From contig CAWBKK010000006.1 of NCBI GenBank assembly GCA_963789355.1, forward strand, positions 61,624-125,623: a stretch of 64,000 bases of DNA, written 5' to 3'. Below are positions 18,664 through 27,374 of this stretch, in pieces. The translations under genes were made by a program, and so were the position numbers. Below the pieces are notes generated by a model. That model saw only the letters and a program-made list of their open reading frames with translations, did no database searches and had not been told where the DNA came from. The DNA is from Gaiellasilicea sp963789355. GTDB lineage: Bacteria; Actinomycetota; Thermoleophilia; Gaiellales; Gaiellaceae. Within the stretch, counting starts at the first letter, position 1. Each line of letters starts with the position of its first letter.

Positions 18664-18984
18664 TTACCGGCGCTTTCGCTTCGCGCGCGTGCGGTCGAGA
18701 GCGACCCGGTAGCCGCCCGTACCGTGCCGCAGCCACTGCGCGACCCGGGTGACGGTGGCGGTGCTGGTCGGAACGCGCTCGGCGATCTCGAGGTAGGGCA
18801 CGCCCTCCTCGAGCAGCTTGACCGTTTGCCAGCGGTGCGCGAGCGCCTCGAGCTCCGGCAGCGTGCAGAGGTCGCGGAGGAAGCGCTGCACCTCGTCCCG
18901 GCCTCGGAGCGAGAGCATCGCGTCCGCCAGGTCGTCCAGCCCCGCGAGCGGCTCGACCTCACGCGTGAGTTCGGTGGAGCTCAT
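18664..18984 (-). CDS. TrpR-family regulator of the his operon (YerC/HisR-like)
   Basis: 106 residues from ATG at 18984. The helix-turn-helix spans LEALAHRWQTVKLLEEGVPY and LEIAERVPTSTATVTRV, the YerC/YecD branch of the TrpR family, and the tail is basic (RAKRKRR). TrpR-family proteins bind palindromic operators and sense an amino acid. Placement as the first gene of the his operon, with a palindrome at the promoter, suggests autogenous, histidine-responsive control. The name HisR has been used for such regulators in Firmicutes by comparative genomics. The ligand is inferred. Confidence 0.88.
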   Translation of the reverse strand: MSSTELTREVEPLAGLDDLADAMLSLRGRDEVQRFLRDLCTLPELEALAHRWQTVKLLEEGVPYLEIAERVPTSTATVTRVAQWLRHGTGGYRVALDRTRAKRKRR

Positions 18985-19007
18985 ATCAGCATGATAGCAT
19001 GTTAATA
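18984..19007. promoter_or_regulatory. Imperfect palindrome with overlapping divergent leaderless promoters (yerC-his / hisA)
   Basis: Arms TATCAGCATG and CATGTTAATA (8 of 10 complementary) flank ATAG and fill the 22 bases between the two ATG codons. TAGCAT (18995-19000) lies 6 bases before the hisA ATG, and TATCAT (minus strand, 18991-18996) lies 6 bases before the yerC ATG. A repressor here would shut both transcripts. It is the most AT-rich spot in its neighbourhood. Confidence 0.65.
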
Positions 19008-19726
19008 TGACAGCACGAACGCGATTCACGGTCTACCCGGCGATCGACGTGCTCGACGGCCGCGTCGTCCGGCTGGAGCAGGGTCGGCGGGAACGCGTCA
19101 CTGTCGAGGGGGGCGATCCTGTCGCGGCGGCCGAGCGGTTCGCGGCCGAGGGCGCATCGTGGCTCCACCTCGTCGATCTCGACGGCGCCTTCTCCGGATC
19201 GCCGAACCTCGAGCTCGTTCGGCGCATCGCCGCCACGGGCCTGCCGGTGCAGGTCGGCGGCGGCTATCGCAGCACGGAACTCGTCGAAGCGGGGCTCGCT
19301 GCCGGCGCGGCGCGAGTGCTGGTCGGCACGGCGGCTCTCGGTGCAACGTTCGTGGAAGCCGCCGCCCGCGAGTTCGGCGACCGGCTTGCCGTCGCGGTCG
19401 ACGCGCGCGACGGTCGCGTCGCCGTCGACGGGTGGACGAGCCGGGCGTCTGCGACTCCGCGCGAGCTCGCCGACCGCTGCGGTGCAGCCGGGGTCGCGCG
19501 GCTCGTCGTCACCGCTACCCGACGCGACGGGACGCTCGGCGGCCCGGACCTCGAGCTCCTCGAGGACGTGCTCGAGACCGGGCTGCCGGTGATCGCCGCC
19601 GGTGGGATCTCGTCGCTCGCAGAGCTTCGAGACCTCCGCGCGCTCGGCTGCGAGGGGGCGGTGACGGGCAGCGCGATCTGGCTCGGCCGTCTCAGTGTCG
19701 CCGACGCCGTTAGCGTGGAAGTGTGA
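19007..19726 (+). CDS. hisA: Phosphoribosylformimino-5-aminoimidazole carboxamide ribotide isomerase HisA
   Basis: 239 residues, (beta/alpha)8 barrel. The catalytic aspartates lie in YPAIDVLDGRVVRL and in the VTATRRDGTLGGPD region; phosphate loops are VGGGYRS and AAGGISSLAEL. It performs step 4 of the pathway. Whether it also serves as the dual TrpF/HisA enzyme PriA cannot be decided here. It is divergent from the rest of the operon. Confidence 0.93.
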   Translation: MTARTRFTVYPAIDVLDGRVVRLEQGRRERVTVEGGDPVAAAERFAAEGASWLHLVDLDGAFSGSPNLELVRRIAATGLPVQVGGGYRSTELVEAGLAAGAARVLVGTAALGATFVEAAAREFGDRLAVAVDARDGRVAVDGWTSRASATPRELADRCGAAGVARLVVTATRRDGTLGGPDLELLEDVLETGLPVIAAGGISSLAELRDLRALGCEGAVTGSAIWLGRLSVADAVSVEV

Positions 19727-20337
19727 GCACGCCGCCGCCGAGCGTTCGCTTCATCGACGAGAGCGAGCTGGGCTTCGGCTGGATCGAAAGCGCACGGGTG
19801 CAGCGCACGTCGCATGCGCTCGCCGCCGGCGGGCGCGTGTGGCTCGTCGATCCGATCGAGGCCGACGGCGTCGACGAGCGGATCCGAGCGCTTGGCGAGC
19901 CCGCGGGCGTGATCCAGCTGCTCGACCGGCACGAGCGCGACTGCGAGGCGTTCGCCGCCCGCTTCGGGGTCCCGCTGCACGTGACCCCGGCGAGCCTGCC
20001 GGGAACGCCGTTCGAGCTCCGCTCCGTCTGCAGCAACCGCTGGTGGCGGGAGGTCGCGCTCTGGTGGCCGGAGCAACGCGTGCTCGCCTGCGCGGACGTG
20101 CTCGGAACGATCCCGTTCTTCCGCGCCGGTGCCGAGCCGGTCGGAGTCCATCCCTTGCTTCGGCTCTTCCCGCCGCGGTCGCTCCGGGGTCTCGGCGTCC
20201 AGCGACTCCTCGTCGGGCACGGCGAAGGGCTGACCGGTGAGGGAACGGCCGCGGCGGTCGAAGAGTCGCTCAGGCACGCACGACGGAGGATCCCGCGCTG
20301 GCTGGCCGGGATCCGGAGGATCCTCCGCGCCGGCTGA
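19723..20337 (+). CDS. MBL-fold hydrolase-like protein with degenerate metal motif
   Basis: 204 residues starting at GTG 19723, overlapping the hisA stop as GTGA. The order of elements resembles the metallo-beta-lactamase fold: LVDPIEADG, then LDRHERDCEAFA where HxHxDH is expected, then ACADVLGT and LLVGHGEGL. Only one histidine of the first motif is clear, so metal binding may be altered or lost. Coupling to hisA may be positional only. Function unknown. Confidence 0.6.
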   Translation: MSTPPPSVRFIDESELGFGWIESARVQRTSHALAAGGRVWLVDPIEADGVDERIRALGEPAGVIQLLDRHERDCEAFAARFGVPLHVTPASLPGTPFELRSVCSNRWWREVALWWPEQRVLACADVLGTIPFFRAGAEPVGVHPLLRLFPPRSLRGLGVQRLLVGHGEGLTGEGTAAAVEESLRHARRRIPRWLAGIRRILRAG

Positions 20338-20338
20338 G

Positions 20339-22681
20339 CTAGCGCGCTCGGGCGAGCAGGCCCGGCCGGATCAGGCGGGGCGGTGCTTTCAGGCCGGCCT
20401 CGCGGACCGGCGGGTTGAGCGGCTCGGCGAGCGGAGCCGCCGCAAACGACGCGGCGCGGCGGTCCGCCGGCGCGTCGTCGTAGAGCGTCGTCCGCTGCCG
20501 TGGCGTCCGGCCGTTGGAGCGGATCAGCGCCTCCATCGCCTCGGGTGACATCTCCTGCCCGTGCTCGGAGCCGGCCGAGCGCGAGATCGACTCGTTCATC
20601 AGCGTCCCGCCGAGATCGTTGACGCCGGCACGGAGCGCGGCGGCGACCCCCTCCGGCCCGAGCTTCACCCACGAGGCCTGGATGTTCGTGATCGACGGAT
20701 GGAGGGCCAGGCGTGCGACCGCGTGCATCAGCAGCGACTCGCCGAAAGTCGGCCCCGACCGCGCTCGGCCCTGCAGCCAGATCGGCGCCTCCATGTGCAC
20801 GAAGGGCAGCGGCACGAACTCCGTGAATCCTCCCGAACGCTCCTGCTGCTCGCGTGCCCGGAGGAGGTGCTGGGCCCAGTGCTGCGGAGCCTCCACGTGA
20901 CCGAACATGATCGTCACGTTCGAACGGAGGCCGACCCGGTGTGCTGACTCGTGCACTGCCAGCCACTGCTCGGTCGAGACCTTGTCGGGACAGATGACGG
21001 AGCGCACCTCGTCGTGGAGGATCTCCGCCGCCGTTCCCGGCAGCGAGCCGAGGCCGAGCCCGCGGAGCAGGTGCAGGTACTCCTCGAGGGCGAGGCCGAG
21101 CGTCGCCGCGCCCTGCCACACCTCCAGCGCCGAGAACGCGTGGATGTGGAGCTCCGGAAGCTCGCTGCGGATCGCGTCCACCACCGAGGCGTAGTACTCA
21201 CCCGTGAACGCGGGGTGGATCCCGCCTTGAAGGCAGACCTCGGTCGCACCGCGATCCCAGGCCTCGCGCGCCCGGCGGACGATCTCGTCGTGCGGGACGA
21301 GGTAGGGCGCGCCGCGTAGGTTGGCGGCGAGCTTCCCCTTCGAGAAGGCGCAGAAGCCGCAACGGAAGTAACAGACGTTCGTGTACTGGATGTTGCGCGT
21401 GACGACGTAGCTGACCTCGTCGCCGCACACCTCACGGCGGAGCCGGTCGGCCGCGGCGAACACGCGCTGACGCTCACTCCCGCGGGCGCGGAAGAGGCGG
21501 ACGAGCTCGTCCTCCCCCAACTCCGCCTCGGTGTCGAGCGGAAGCGCGTCACGGGCAACGACGAACGGGACGGCGCCGGCCTCGCCGGGGTGCCAGGCAT
21601 CCTCGCGGGCGAGCGCGAGGGCGTCCGACCTGCGGAGCGCGTGCGGCAGGACGGCCGGGTCGACCCATTCGCCGGAGAGGAAGCGCGGATAGACGGGCAA
21701 TCGCGCTGCGAGCTCGAGGCCGCGCGACCTCGTCGCCGCCTCGAGCCGCTCGCGTTCGGGCCAGGGCGCCTCCGGGTTGACGTGATCGATCGTGACGGGG
21801 CTGACGCCGCCCCAGTCGTCGATCCCGGCATCGAGCAGGCGCGGGAACTCGTCGTAGGCGAGGTTGGGCGGTGCCTGCACGGCCACGTCGTCGGGGAGCA
21901 GCAGCCGCGCCGCCGCGATCGTCCAGAGGTGGTCGTCGAGGCTCGGCTCCGGGTGTCCGGCCATCCGCGTTCCCGGCTTGGCGCGGAAGTTCTGCACGAT
22001 CACCTCCTGCAGCTGCCCGTGCCGGTCGTGCAGCGCCGCCAAACCGTGGATCGCCTCGAGTCGCTCGGCCCGCGTCTCGCCGATCCCGATCAGGATCCCG
22101 CTCGTGAACGGAATCCGGAGCTCACCGGCCAGCTCGATCGTCGCCAGCCGCCGCGCCGGTTCCTTGTCCGGCGAGGCCCAGTGCGGCCCGCCCCTGGCAA
22201 GGAGCCGCTCCGAGACGCTCTCGAGCATGATCCCCATCGAGGCTGAGACCGGGCGCAGCGCCGCCAGCTCGTCCCGCGTCATCACGCCGGGGTTCAGATG
22301 CGGCAGCAGGCCCGTCTCCTCGAGCACGAGCTTCGCAACCCGACCGAGGTACTCGAGCGTGGTCTCGCAGCCGAGCGCGGCCAACTCGGCGCGCGCGACC
22401 TTGTAGCGGAGCTCGGGCTTGTCGCCGAGAGTGAAGAGCGCCTCCGTGCACCCGGCTGCGGCGCCGGCGCGCGCGATCGAGATCACCTCGTCCTCGGTCA
22501 GGTACGCCCGCTCGCCGCGGCGCGGCGGACGCGCGAACGTGCAGTAGCCGCAGACGTCGCGGCAGAGCGTCGTCAGCGGGATGAAGACCTTCGGCGAGTA
22601 GGTGACGAGCCCGGCCCCGCGCCGCCGCTCGCGCGCCGCCGCGAGCAGATCGTCGAGCGGCGCCTCGAGCAGCGCATCCAT
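20339..22681 (-). CDS. fbiC: FO synthase FbiC (fused CofG-CofH), F420 biosynthesis
   Basis: 780 residues with two radical-SAM domains. The N-terminal CofG-like half has CX3CX2C at residues 40-47 (CRDVCGYC); the C-terminal CofH-like half has a second one near residue 436 (CYFRCGFC). Together they build the deazaflavin chromophore FO from tyrosine and a ribityl-diaminouracil. The fused form is characteristic of actinobacteria. The F420-type oxidoreductase at 39655-40653 is a candidate user of the product. It is a separate transcription unit from the upstream transporter, judging by its own -10 element. Confidence 0.96.
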   Translation of the reverse strand: MDALLEAPLDDLLAAARERRRGAGLVTYSPKVFIPLTTLCRDVCGYCTFARPPRRGERAYLTEDEVISIARAGAAAGCTEALFTLGDKPELRYKVARAELAALGCETTLEYLGRVAKLVLEETGLLPHLNPGVMTRDELAALRPVSASMGIMLESVSERLLARGGPHWASPDKEPARRLATIELAGELRIPFTSGILIGIGETRAERLEAIHGLAALHDRHGQLQEVIVQNFRAKPGTRMAGHPEPSLDDHLWTIAAARLLLPDDVAVQAPPNLAYDEFPRLLDAGIDDWGGVSPVTIDHVNPEAPWPERERLEAATRSRGLELAARLPVYPRFLSGEWVDPAVLPHALRRSDALALAREDAWHPGEAGAVPFVVARDALPLDTEAELGEDELVRLFRARGSERQRVFAAADRLRREVCGDEVSYVVTRNIQYTNVCYFRCGFCAFSKGKLAANLRGAPYLVPHDEIVRRAREAWDRGATEVCLQGGIHPAFTGEYYASVVDAIRSELPELHIHAFSALEVWQGAATLGLALEEYLHLLRGLGLGSLPGTAAEILHDEVRSVICPDKVSTEQWLAVHESAHRVGLRSNVTIMFGHVEAPQHWAQHLLRAREQQERSGGFTEFVPLPFVHMEAPIWLQGRARSGPTFGESLLMHAVARLALHPSITNIQASWVKLGPEGVAAALRAGVNDLGGTLMNESISRSAGSEHGQEMSPEAMEALIRSNGRTPRQRTTLYDDAPADRRAASFAAAPLAEPLNPPVREAGLKAPPRLIRPGLLARAR

Positions 22682-22687
22682 GCCCAG

Positions 22688-22693
22688 ACCTTA
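22688..22693 (-). promoter_or_regulatory. -10 element of a probable leaderless fbiC promoter
   Basis: TAAGGT on the minus strand lies 6 bases before the fbiC ATG, immediately after the stop of the upstream binding-protein gene. Confidence 0.45.
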
Positions 22694-22694
22694 G

Positions 22695-23918
22695 CTAGCC
22701 GGCTCTGAACCCCCAGAGCCCACCGAAGCTCTTCCAGCTCCCCTTCGACCAGCGCTGCAGCAGTGCTTGCTCGATCGGGAAGCGCTCGGTCGCGCTCGTC
22801 TTGATCGTCAGCCCGGGCAGCAGGAACGGGTTCGCCGGGTCGTTCAGCTTCCGGGTCTGCGCCATCACCGACGCGCGGGTGGGGTTCTTCCCCGCGGCCT
22901 TCAGCACCTTCGCGAACTCGTAGGCGACCGCCATCCCGTAGACGTGGTAGACGTCCTTCTGGTTCGCACCGGCCGCGTAGCGCGACATGATCGAGCGGTA
23001 GAGCTTCACCGCGGCGTCGTTCCGCCACTTCGCGTCGGTCGGATCCTTGAGGAAGACGATCGAGACCGAGTTCTCGACGGCCTTGTTGGTGCCGCCCTCG
23101 GCGGCGAGGGTCATGATGTTCGAGGCGCTCGAGACGGCGTTGTTGATGATCAGCGGCCGCCAGCCGAGCCGGTTCGCGAACACGTAGCCCTGGATCGCGT
23201 GCCGCGGCGTCGCGAAGAGCGCGAGGACGTCGGCGCCCGAGGCCTTCAGACGCGAGATCTGCGACTGCACGTCCGGTGAGGTGACGTCGAACGGCTGTGC
23301 CGCGACGACCTTCACCTTCGTGCGCGCGATCCCCTGCTTCAGGCCCGCGAGCAGGTCCTTGCCGTAGTCGTCGTTCTGGAAGAGGACGCCGACCTTGGCG
23401 CCGGGCTTGGTGCGGGCGAGGTACTTGCCGTAGATCCAGCCCTCGGCGCGGTAGCTCGGCTGGAAGCCGATCGTCCACGGGTACTGCTTGTAGTCGCGCC
23501 CAAAGGTCGTCGCGCCGGAGGCGACGAACAGCTGCGGCACCTTCGCCGCGTTCAGGTAGTCCCGGATCGCGGCGTTGTGCTCGGTCCCGAGCGAGTTGAA
23601 GATCGCGAAGACCTTGTCCTGCTCGACGAGCTGCCGCGTCGCCTGCACGGTGCGGGCGGGGTCGTAGCCGTCGTCGACGAACTTGTAGGTGATCGTGCGG
23701 CCGTTGACGCCGCCCCGCGCGTTCACGTACTTGAAGTACGCGTTGGCGCCGCGCGCGACGGACGCGTACGCGGACGCCGAGCCGGAGAGCGGCGTCGTCC
23801 CGCCGACGAGGATCGTCTTGGTCGTGACACCGGGATCGGCGCTCGTCGCCGCGGTGGCGCCGGTCGCGATCGCGCCCGCGAGGGCGAGCAAAGAGAGAAA
23901 GAGTCTCGGTCGACGCAT
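22695..23918 (-). CDS. ABC transporter substrate-binding protein, branched-chain amino acid type
   Basis: 407 residues. A signal peptide (RPRLFLSLLALAGAIATGATA) precedes a type I periplasmic-binding fold: VGGTTPLSGSASAYA at the N-terminus, AIFNSLGTEHNAAIRDYL, and VGVLFQNDDYGKDLLAGL. It lies at the end of livG-F-H-M and should deliver substrate to them. The true ligand could be branched-chain amino acids, amides or aromatic acids; motifs do not decide it. AAGGAG precedes the ATG. Confidence 0.9.
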   Translation of the reverse strand: MRRPRLFLSLLALAGAIATGATAATSADPGVTTKTILVGGTTPLSGSASAYASVARGANAYFKYVNARGGVNGRTITYKFVDDGYDPARTVQATRQLVEQDKVFAIFNSLGTEHNAAIRDYLNAAKVPQLFVASGATTFGRDYKQYPWTIGFQPSYRAEGWIYGKYLARTKPGAKVGVLFQNDDYGKDLLAGLKQGIARTKVKVVAAQPFDVTSPDVQSQISRLKASGADVLALFATPRHAIQGYVFANRLGWRPLIINNAVSSASNIMTLAAEGGTNKAVENSVSIVFLKDPTDAKWRNDAAVKLYRSIMSRYAAGANQKDVYHVYGMAVAYEFAKVLKAAGKNPTRASVMAQTRKLNDPANPFLLPGLTIKTSATERFPIEQALLQRWSKGSWKSFGGLWGFRAG

Positions 23919-23948
23919 CGTCGGTGCAGCTCCTTGGTCGAGAACGGC

Positions 23949-24992
23949 TCAGCGACCGCGATGGTAGCCGCGACTTGTAAGCGATTGGAGACGTCGAATC
24001 AACCCGCCGGCGCCGCCGGGGAGCACGAGCATGACGAGGATCAGGATCACCCCGTAGACGACCGCGGGCGCGCCCTGCGCTTTCGAGACCTCCTGCGCCC
24101 ACAGCGGCAGGAACTGGATGAAGATCGCGCCGAAGACGAGTGGCCACAGCGAGCCGAGCCCGCCGACGACGACGCCGACGAGGAGGAAGATCGAGAGCGT
24201 GATCGGGTAGGTGTCGGGGTTGACGAACGTGGTCGCGATCGCGAGGAGCGAGCCGGCGATCCCCGCGTAGAAGGCGCTGATCCCGAACGCGAGCGTCTTG
24301 TAGGTCGCGAGGTTGACCCCGGAGGAGGCCGCGGCCAGCTCGCTGTCGCGGACGGCCCGGAACGAGCGGCCGACCTTCCCGCGCAGGAGCACCCAGGCGA
24401 GCGCGAACATGATCAGCGCCGTCGTCCAGCACAGGTAGTAGAGCCACTCGTTGAAGCTGAGCTTGCTGTCGAGCACCGGGATCGTGACGCCCTCGATCGC
24501 GCCGGTGAGGCCGGGAATCCCGAACAGGTTGATCCCGCCGCCGCCGCCGGTGAACGCCTCGAAGCGCTCGTACTTGATCAGGCCCGGCATCGCGACCGCG
24601 ACCGCGAACGTGGCGAGCGCGAGGTAGAGACCGGTCAGCCGCAGTGCCGGGAAGCCGAAGAGGAAGCCGACGACGCCGGCGACGAGCCCCGCCAGCGGAA
24701 TTGTCCACACGTCCTTCAGGTCGCTCGCGAAGGTGTGGCTCCCGATCTTGAGGCCCTGGTCGGAGATCAGGATCGCGGTCGTGTAGCCGCCGATCGCCAT
24801 GAAGGCGCCGTGGCCCAGCGAGATCTGGCCGGTGTACCCCGTCAGCACGTTCAGGCCGAGCAGCGCGATGAAGTAGATCCCGACGTAGGCGAACTGCTGC
24901 GCCCGGAAGTCGCTGATGAAGCGTGGCAGCAGGAAGACCGCCGCAGCTGCGAGCAGGAAGATCCCGACGCGGTAGAGGTCGGCGCGCTTCAC
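23949..24992 (-). CDS. ABC transporter permease, LivM type
   Basis: 347 residues, about ten hydrophobic segments, with the LivM features GYTGQISLGHGAFMAIGGY and ARDSELAAASSG-like (RDSELAAASSGVNLATYK). The start is GTG at 24992, overlapping livH by 4 bases. It pairs with the LivH-type protein as the membrane heterodimer. Confidence 0.92.
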   Translation of the reverse strand: MKRADLYRVGIFLLAAAAVFLLPRFISDFRAQQFAYVGIYFIALLGLNVLTGYTGQISLGHGAFMAIGGYTTAILISDQGLKIGSHTFASDLKDVWTIPLAGLVAGVVGFLFGFPALRLTGLYLALATFAVAVAMPGLIKYERFEAFTGGGGGINLFGIPGLTGAIEGVTIPVLDSKLSFNEWLYYLCWTTALIMFALAWVLLRGKVGRSFRAVRDSELAAASSGVNLATYKTLAFGISAFYAGIAGSLLAIATTFVNPDTYPITLSIFLLVGVVVGGLGSLWPLVFGAIFIQFLPLWAQEVSKAQGAPAVVYGVILILVMLVLPGGAGGLIRRLQSLTSRGYHRGR

Positions 24993-25873
24993 ACGCGCCT
25001 CGTGACGGCCTTGCCGAAGAGGCCGGCGGGCTTGACGAGCAGGACGACGAGGATGATCAGGAGCGCGACCGGAAGCCGCAGCCCGGCGCCGACGAAGTCG
25101 ATGTACGTCCCGATCAGGTTCAGGCCGACCCCGAGCATCAGCCCGCCGACGACGGCCCCGAAGGGGGAGTCGATCCCGCCCAGGACGGCGGCCGCGAACG
25201 CGTAGATCAGGACGGCCTGCATCATGTTCGGGTCGAGGAAGACGGTCGGCGCGGTCATCATCCCGGCCACCGCGCCGAGCACGGCGGCGAGCCCCCAGCC
25301 GATCCCCAGCATCCAGCCGACACGGACTCCGACGAGCCGGCTCGCATCCGGGTTCAGCGCCGACGCCCGCAGCGCGAGGCCCGTCTTCGTGAACTGGAAG
25401 AACGCCCAGAGCACCGTCACCATCACGAGCACGACCCCGAACGTGCCCACGTCCTGCTGCGAGATCGCGACGCCGCCGACGTCCCAGGTGTTGTTCGGGA
25501 ACGGGCTCGGGAACGCTCGCACCTCGGCCGACCAGATCAGCCCCGCGAGGCCGTTGAAGATCAGGACGAGCCCGATCGTGACGATCACGGTCGTCAGGAT
25601 CGACGCCCGCTCGATCGGCCGGATGATCACCCGCTGGATCCCGACGCCGAGCAGGAACGCGAGTACGAGCGTCGCCGCGAAGGCCGGCCAGTACGACCAG
25701 CCGTGATTCGTGGTCAGCGTCCAGGCGATGTAGGTCGTGAACATCGCCATCTCACCCTGCGCGAAGTTGATCACGCCGGTTGCGCGGTGGATGAGGACGA
25801 GCGCCAGTGCGAGCGCAGCGAAGATCGCCCCCGTCGCGAGCCCCGCCACTACCTGCTGAAAGAACTCGGCCAT
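24989..25873 (-). CDS. ABC transporter permease, LivH type
   Basis: 294 residues with multiple membrane helices and LivH signatures: LVLIHRATGVINFAQGEMAM near residue 30 and AVLGGIDSPFGAVVGGLMLG near residue 230. It overlaps the livF stop. It forms the second half of the importer channel. Confidence 0.92.
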   Translation of the reverse strand: MAEFFQQVVAGLATGAIFAALALALVLIHRATGVINFAQGEMAMFTTYIAWTLTTNHGWSYWPAFAATLVLAFLLGVGIQRVIIRPIERASILTTVIVTIGLVLIFNGLAGLIWSAEVRAFPSPFPNNTWDVGGVAISQQDVGTFGVVLVMVTVLWAFFQFTKTGLALRASALNPDASRLVGVRVGWMLGIGWGLAAVLGAVAGMMTAPTVFLDPNMMQAVLIYAFAAAVLGGIDSPFGAVVGGLMLGVGLNLIGTYIDFVGAGLRLPVALLIILVVLLVKPAGLFGKAVTRRV

Positions 25874-26577
25874 CAGTAGCCGAGGTAGCTCTTGCGGACG
25901 GATTCGTTGCGCGCGAGCTCCTCGCTCGGCCCCGACACGGCGACCTTTCCGACCTCGAGCACGTACGCGTACGACGCGACCTCGAGCGCGATCGCAGCGT
26001 TCTGCTCGACCACGAGCACGGTCAGGCCCTCCTTCTCGTTCAGCTCGCTCACGATCCTGAAGATCTCACGCGTGACGAGCGGCGCGAGTCCCAGCGACGG
26101 TTCGTCGAGCAAGAGCATCCGCGGGTGGCTCATCAGCGCCCGGGCGAGTGCGAGCATCTGTTGCTCCCCACCCGAGAGCGTGCCGGCGTGCTGGTCGAGC
26201 CGCCTCGAGATCCACGGGAAGTACTGGGCGACGCGGGCGACATCGTCGTCGATCGAGCCGCGGTGCACGTACGCGCCGAGCTTCAGGTTCTCCTCGACGG
26301 ACATCTCGGCGAACGTGCCGCGCCCTTCGGGGACGTGCGCGACGCCGAGCCGCGCGACCGACTCCGGGCCTCGCCGTCCGAGCGGCTTGCCCTCGAACAG
26401 GATCTGGCCGCTGCGCTTGACCGTGCCCGAGATCGAGCGGAGCGTGGTCGTCTTGCCGGCGCCGTTGGCGCCGAGGACGGCGACGATCTGCCCCTGCTCG
26501 ACCGCGAGCGAGACGCCGTGGAGCGCCCGCACGGGTCCGTAGCGCGCTTCGACGTCGCGCAGCTCAAGGAGTGCCAT
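25873..26577 (-). CDS. ABC transporter ATP-binding protein, LivF type
   Basis: 234 residues: Walker A GANGAGKTT, signature LSGGEQQMLALARAL, Walker B MLLLDEPSLGLAP, and the family's C-terminal YLGY. It is one of two nucleotide-binding subunits of the importer, overlapping livG by 14 bases. Confidence 0.94.
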   Translation of the reverse strand: MALLELRDVEARYGPVRALHGVSLAVEQGQIVAVLGANGAGKTTTLRSISGTVKRSGQILFEGKPLGRRGPESVARLGVAHVPEGRGTFAEMSVEENLKLGAYVHRGSIDDDVARVAQYFPWISRRLDQHAGTLSGGEQQMLALARALMSHPRMLLLDEPSLGLAPLVTREIFRIVSELNEKEGLTVLVVEQNAAIALEVASYAYVLEVGKVAVSGPSEELARNESVRKSYLGY

Positions 26578-27292
26578 CGGCCGCCTCGTCGGTGCCGAGA
26601 TAGGCCTCGATCACGGCCGGGTCCGCCTGGACCTCGGCGGGCGTCCCCTCGGCGATCTTCTTGCCGAAGTTCATCACGTGCACGTGGTCGGAGATCCCCA
26701 TTACGAGGTTCATGTGGTGCTCGACGAGAAGCACGGTCAGCTCGCGGTCGTCGCGAATCTTCTGGATGAAGCGCCCGAGCTCGCCGACCTCCTCGTGGTT
26801 GAGCCCACCGGCCGGCTCGTCGAGGAGGAGGAGCTTGGGTCGGGCGACGAGGGCGCGGGCGAGCTCGACGCGCTTCAGCGTCCCGAACGGGAGGCCCGCG
26901 ACGAGCCGACCCGCGATCGAGCCGAGCCCCACGTAGTCGATCGCCTCCCGGGCCTCGGACTCGGTATCGCCGCTCCGCGCGTGCGCGCCGACGAGGACGT
27001 TGTCGAGAACCGTCATCGTCTTGAACAGCTCCACGTTCTGGAAGGTGCGCGCGATCCCGCGCCGTACGATTCCGTGCACCGGCGTCTTCAGCAGCGTCTC
27101 GCCGGCGAAGAGGACCTCGCCTTCGTTCGGTGTGTAGAGCCGCGTGATCACGTTGAACGCCGTCGTCTTGCCGGCGCCGTTTGGTCCGATCAGTCCGACG
27201 ATCTGACCTTCCGGGACGTCGAGCGAGACCCCGTCGAGGGCGACGATCCCGCCGAACCGGCGGGTGACGTTCCGCAGCGAAAGCAGGGCCAT
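26564..27292 (-). CDS. ABC transporter ATP-binding protein, LivG type
   Basis: 242 residues from ATG 27292. Walker A is GPNGAGKTT; the signature is the diverged LPFGTLKRVELARAL normal for LivG; Walker B is LLLLDEPAGGLN. It is the first gene of the importer operon. A TAAGCT -10-like element at 27303-27308 would give a leader of only a few bases. Confidence 0.93.
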   Translation of the reverse strand: MALLSLRNVTRRFGGIVALDGVSLDVPEGQIVGLIGPNGAGKTTAFNVITRLYTPNEGEVLFAGETLLKTPVHGIVRRGIARTFQNVELFKTMTVLDNVLVGAHARSGDTESEAREAIDYVGLGSIAGRLVAGLPFGTLKRVELARALVARPKLLLLDEPAGGLNHEEVGELGRFIQKIRDDRELTVLLVEHHMNLVMGISDHVHVMNFGKKIAEGTPAEVQADPAVIEAYLGTDEAADGTP

Positions 27293-27361
27293 CGGCCGGG
27301 GGAGCTTATTCCGGTCGGCGTGCCGATGGCAGAGGAACCCGCGGCGGGCCGGGATGGGCGC

Positions 27362-27367
27362 TACTCT
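27362..27367 (+). promoter_or_regulatory. -10 element of a probable leaderless desaturase promoter
   Basis: TACTCT lies 7 bases before the GTG at 27375, supporting that start over in-frame alternatives up- and downstream. Confidence 0.4.
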
Positions 27368-27374
27368 CCTCCGC

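Noticed and set aside
22573..24708. Long minus-strand frame overlapping livM, the binding protein and fbiC
   Set aside because: It is an arginine/alanine-rich shadow with no family motifs; the liv genes in the other frame are complete.
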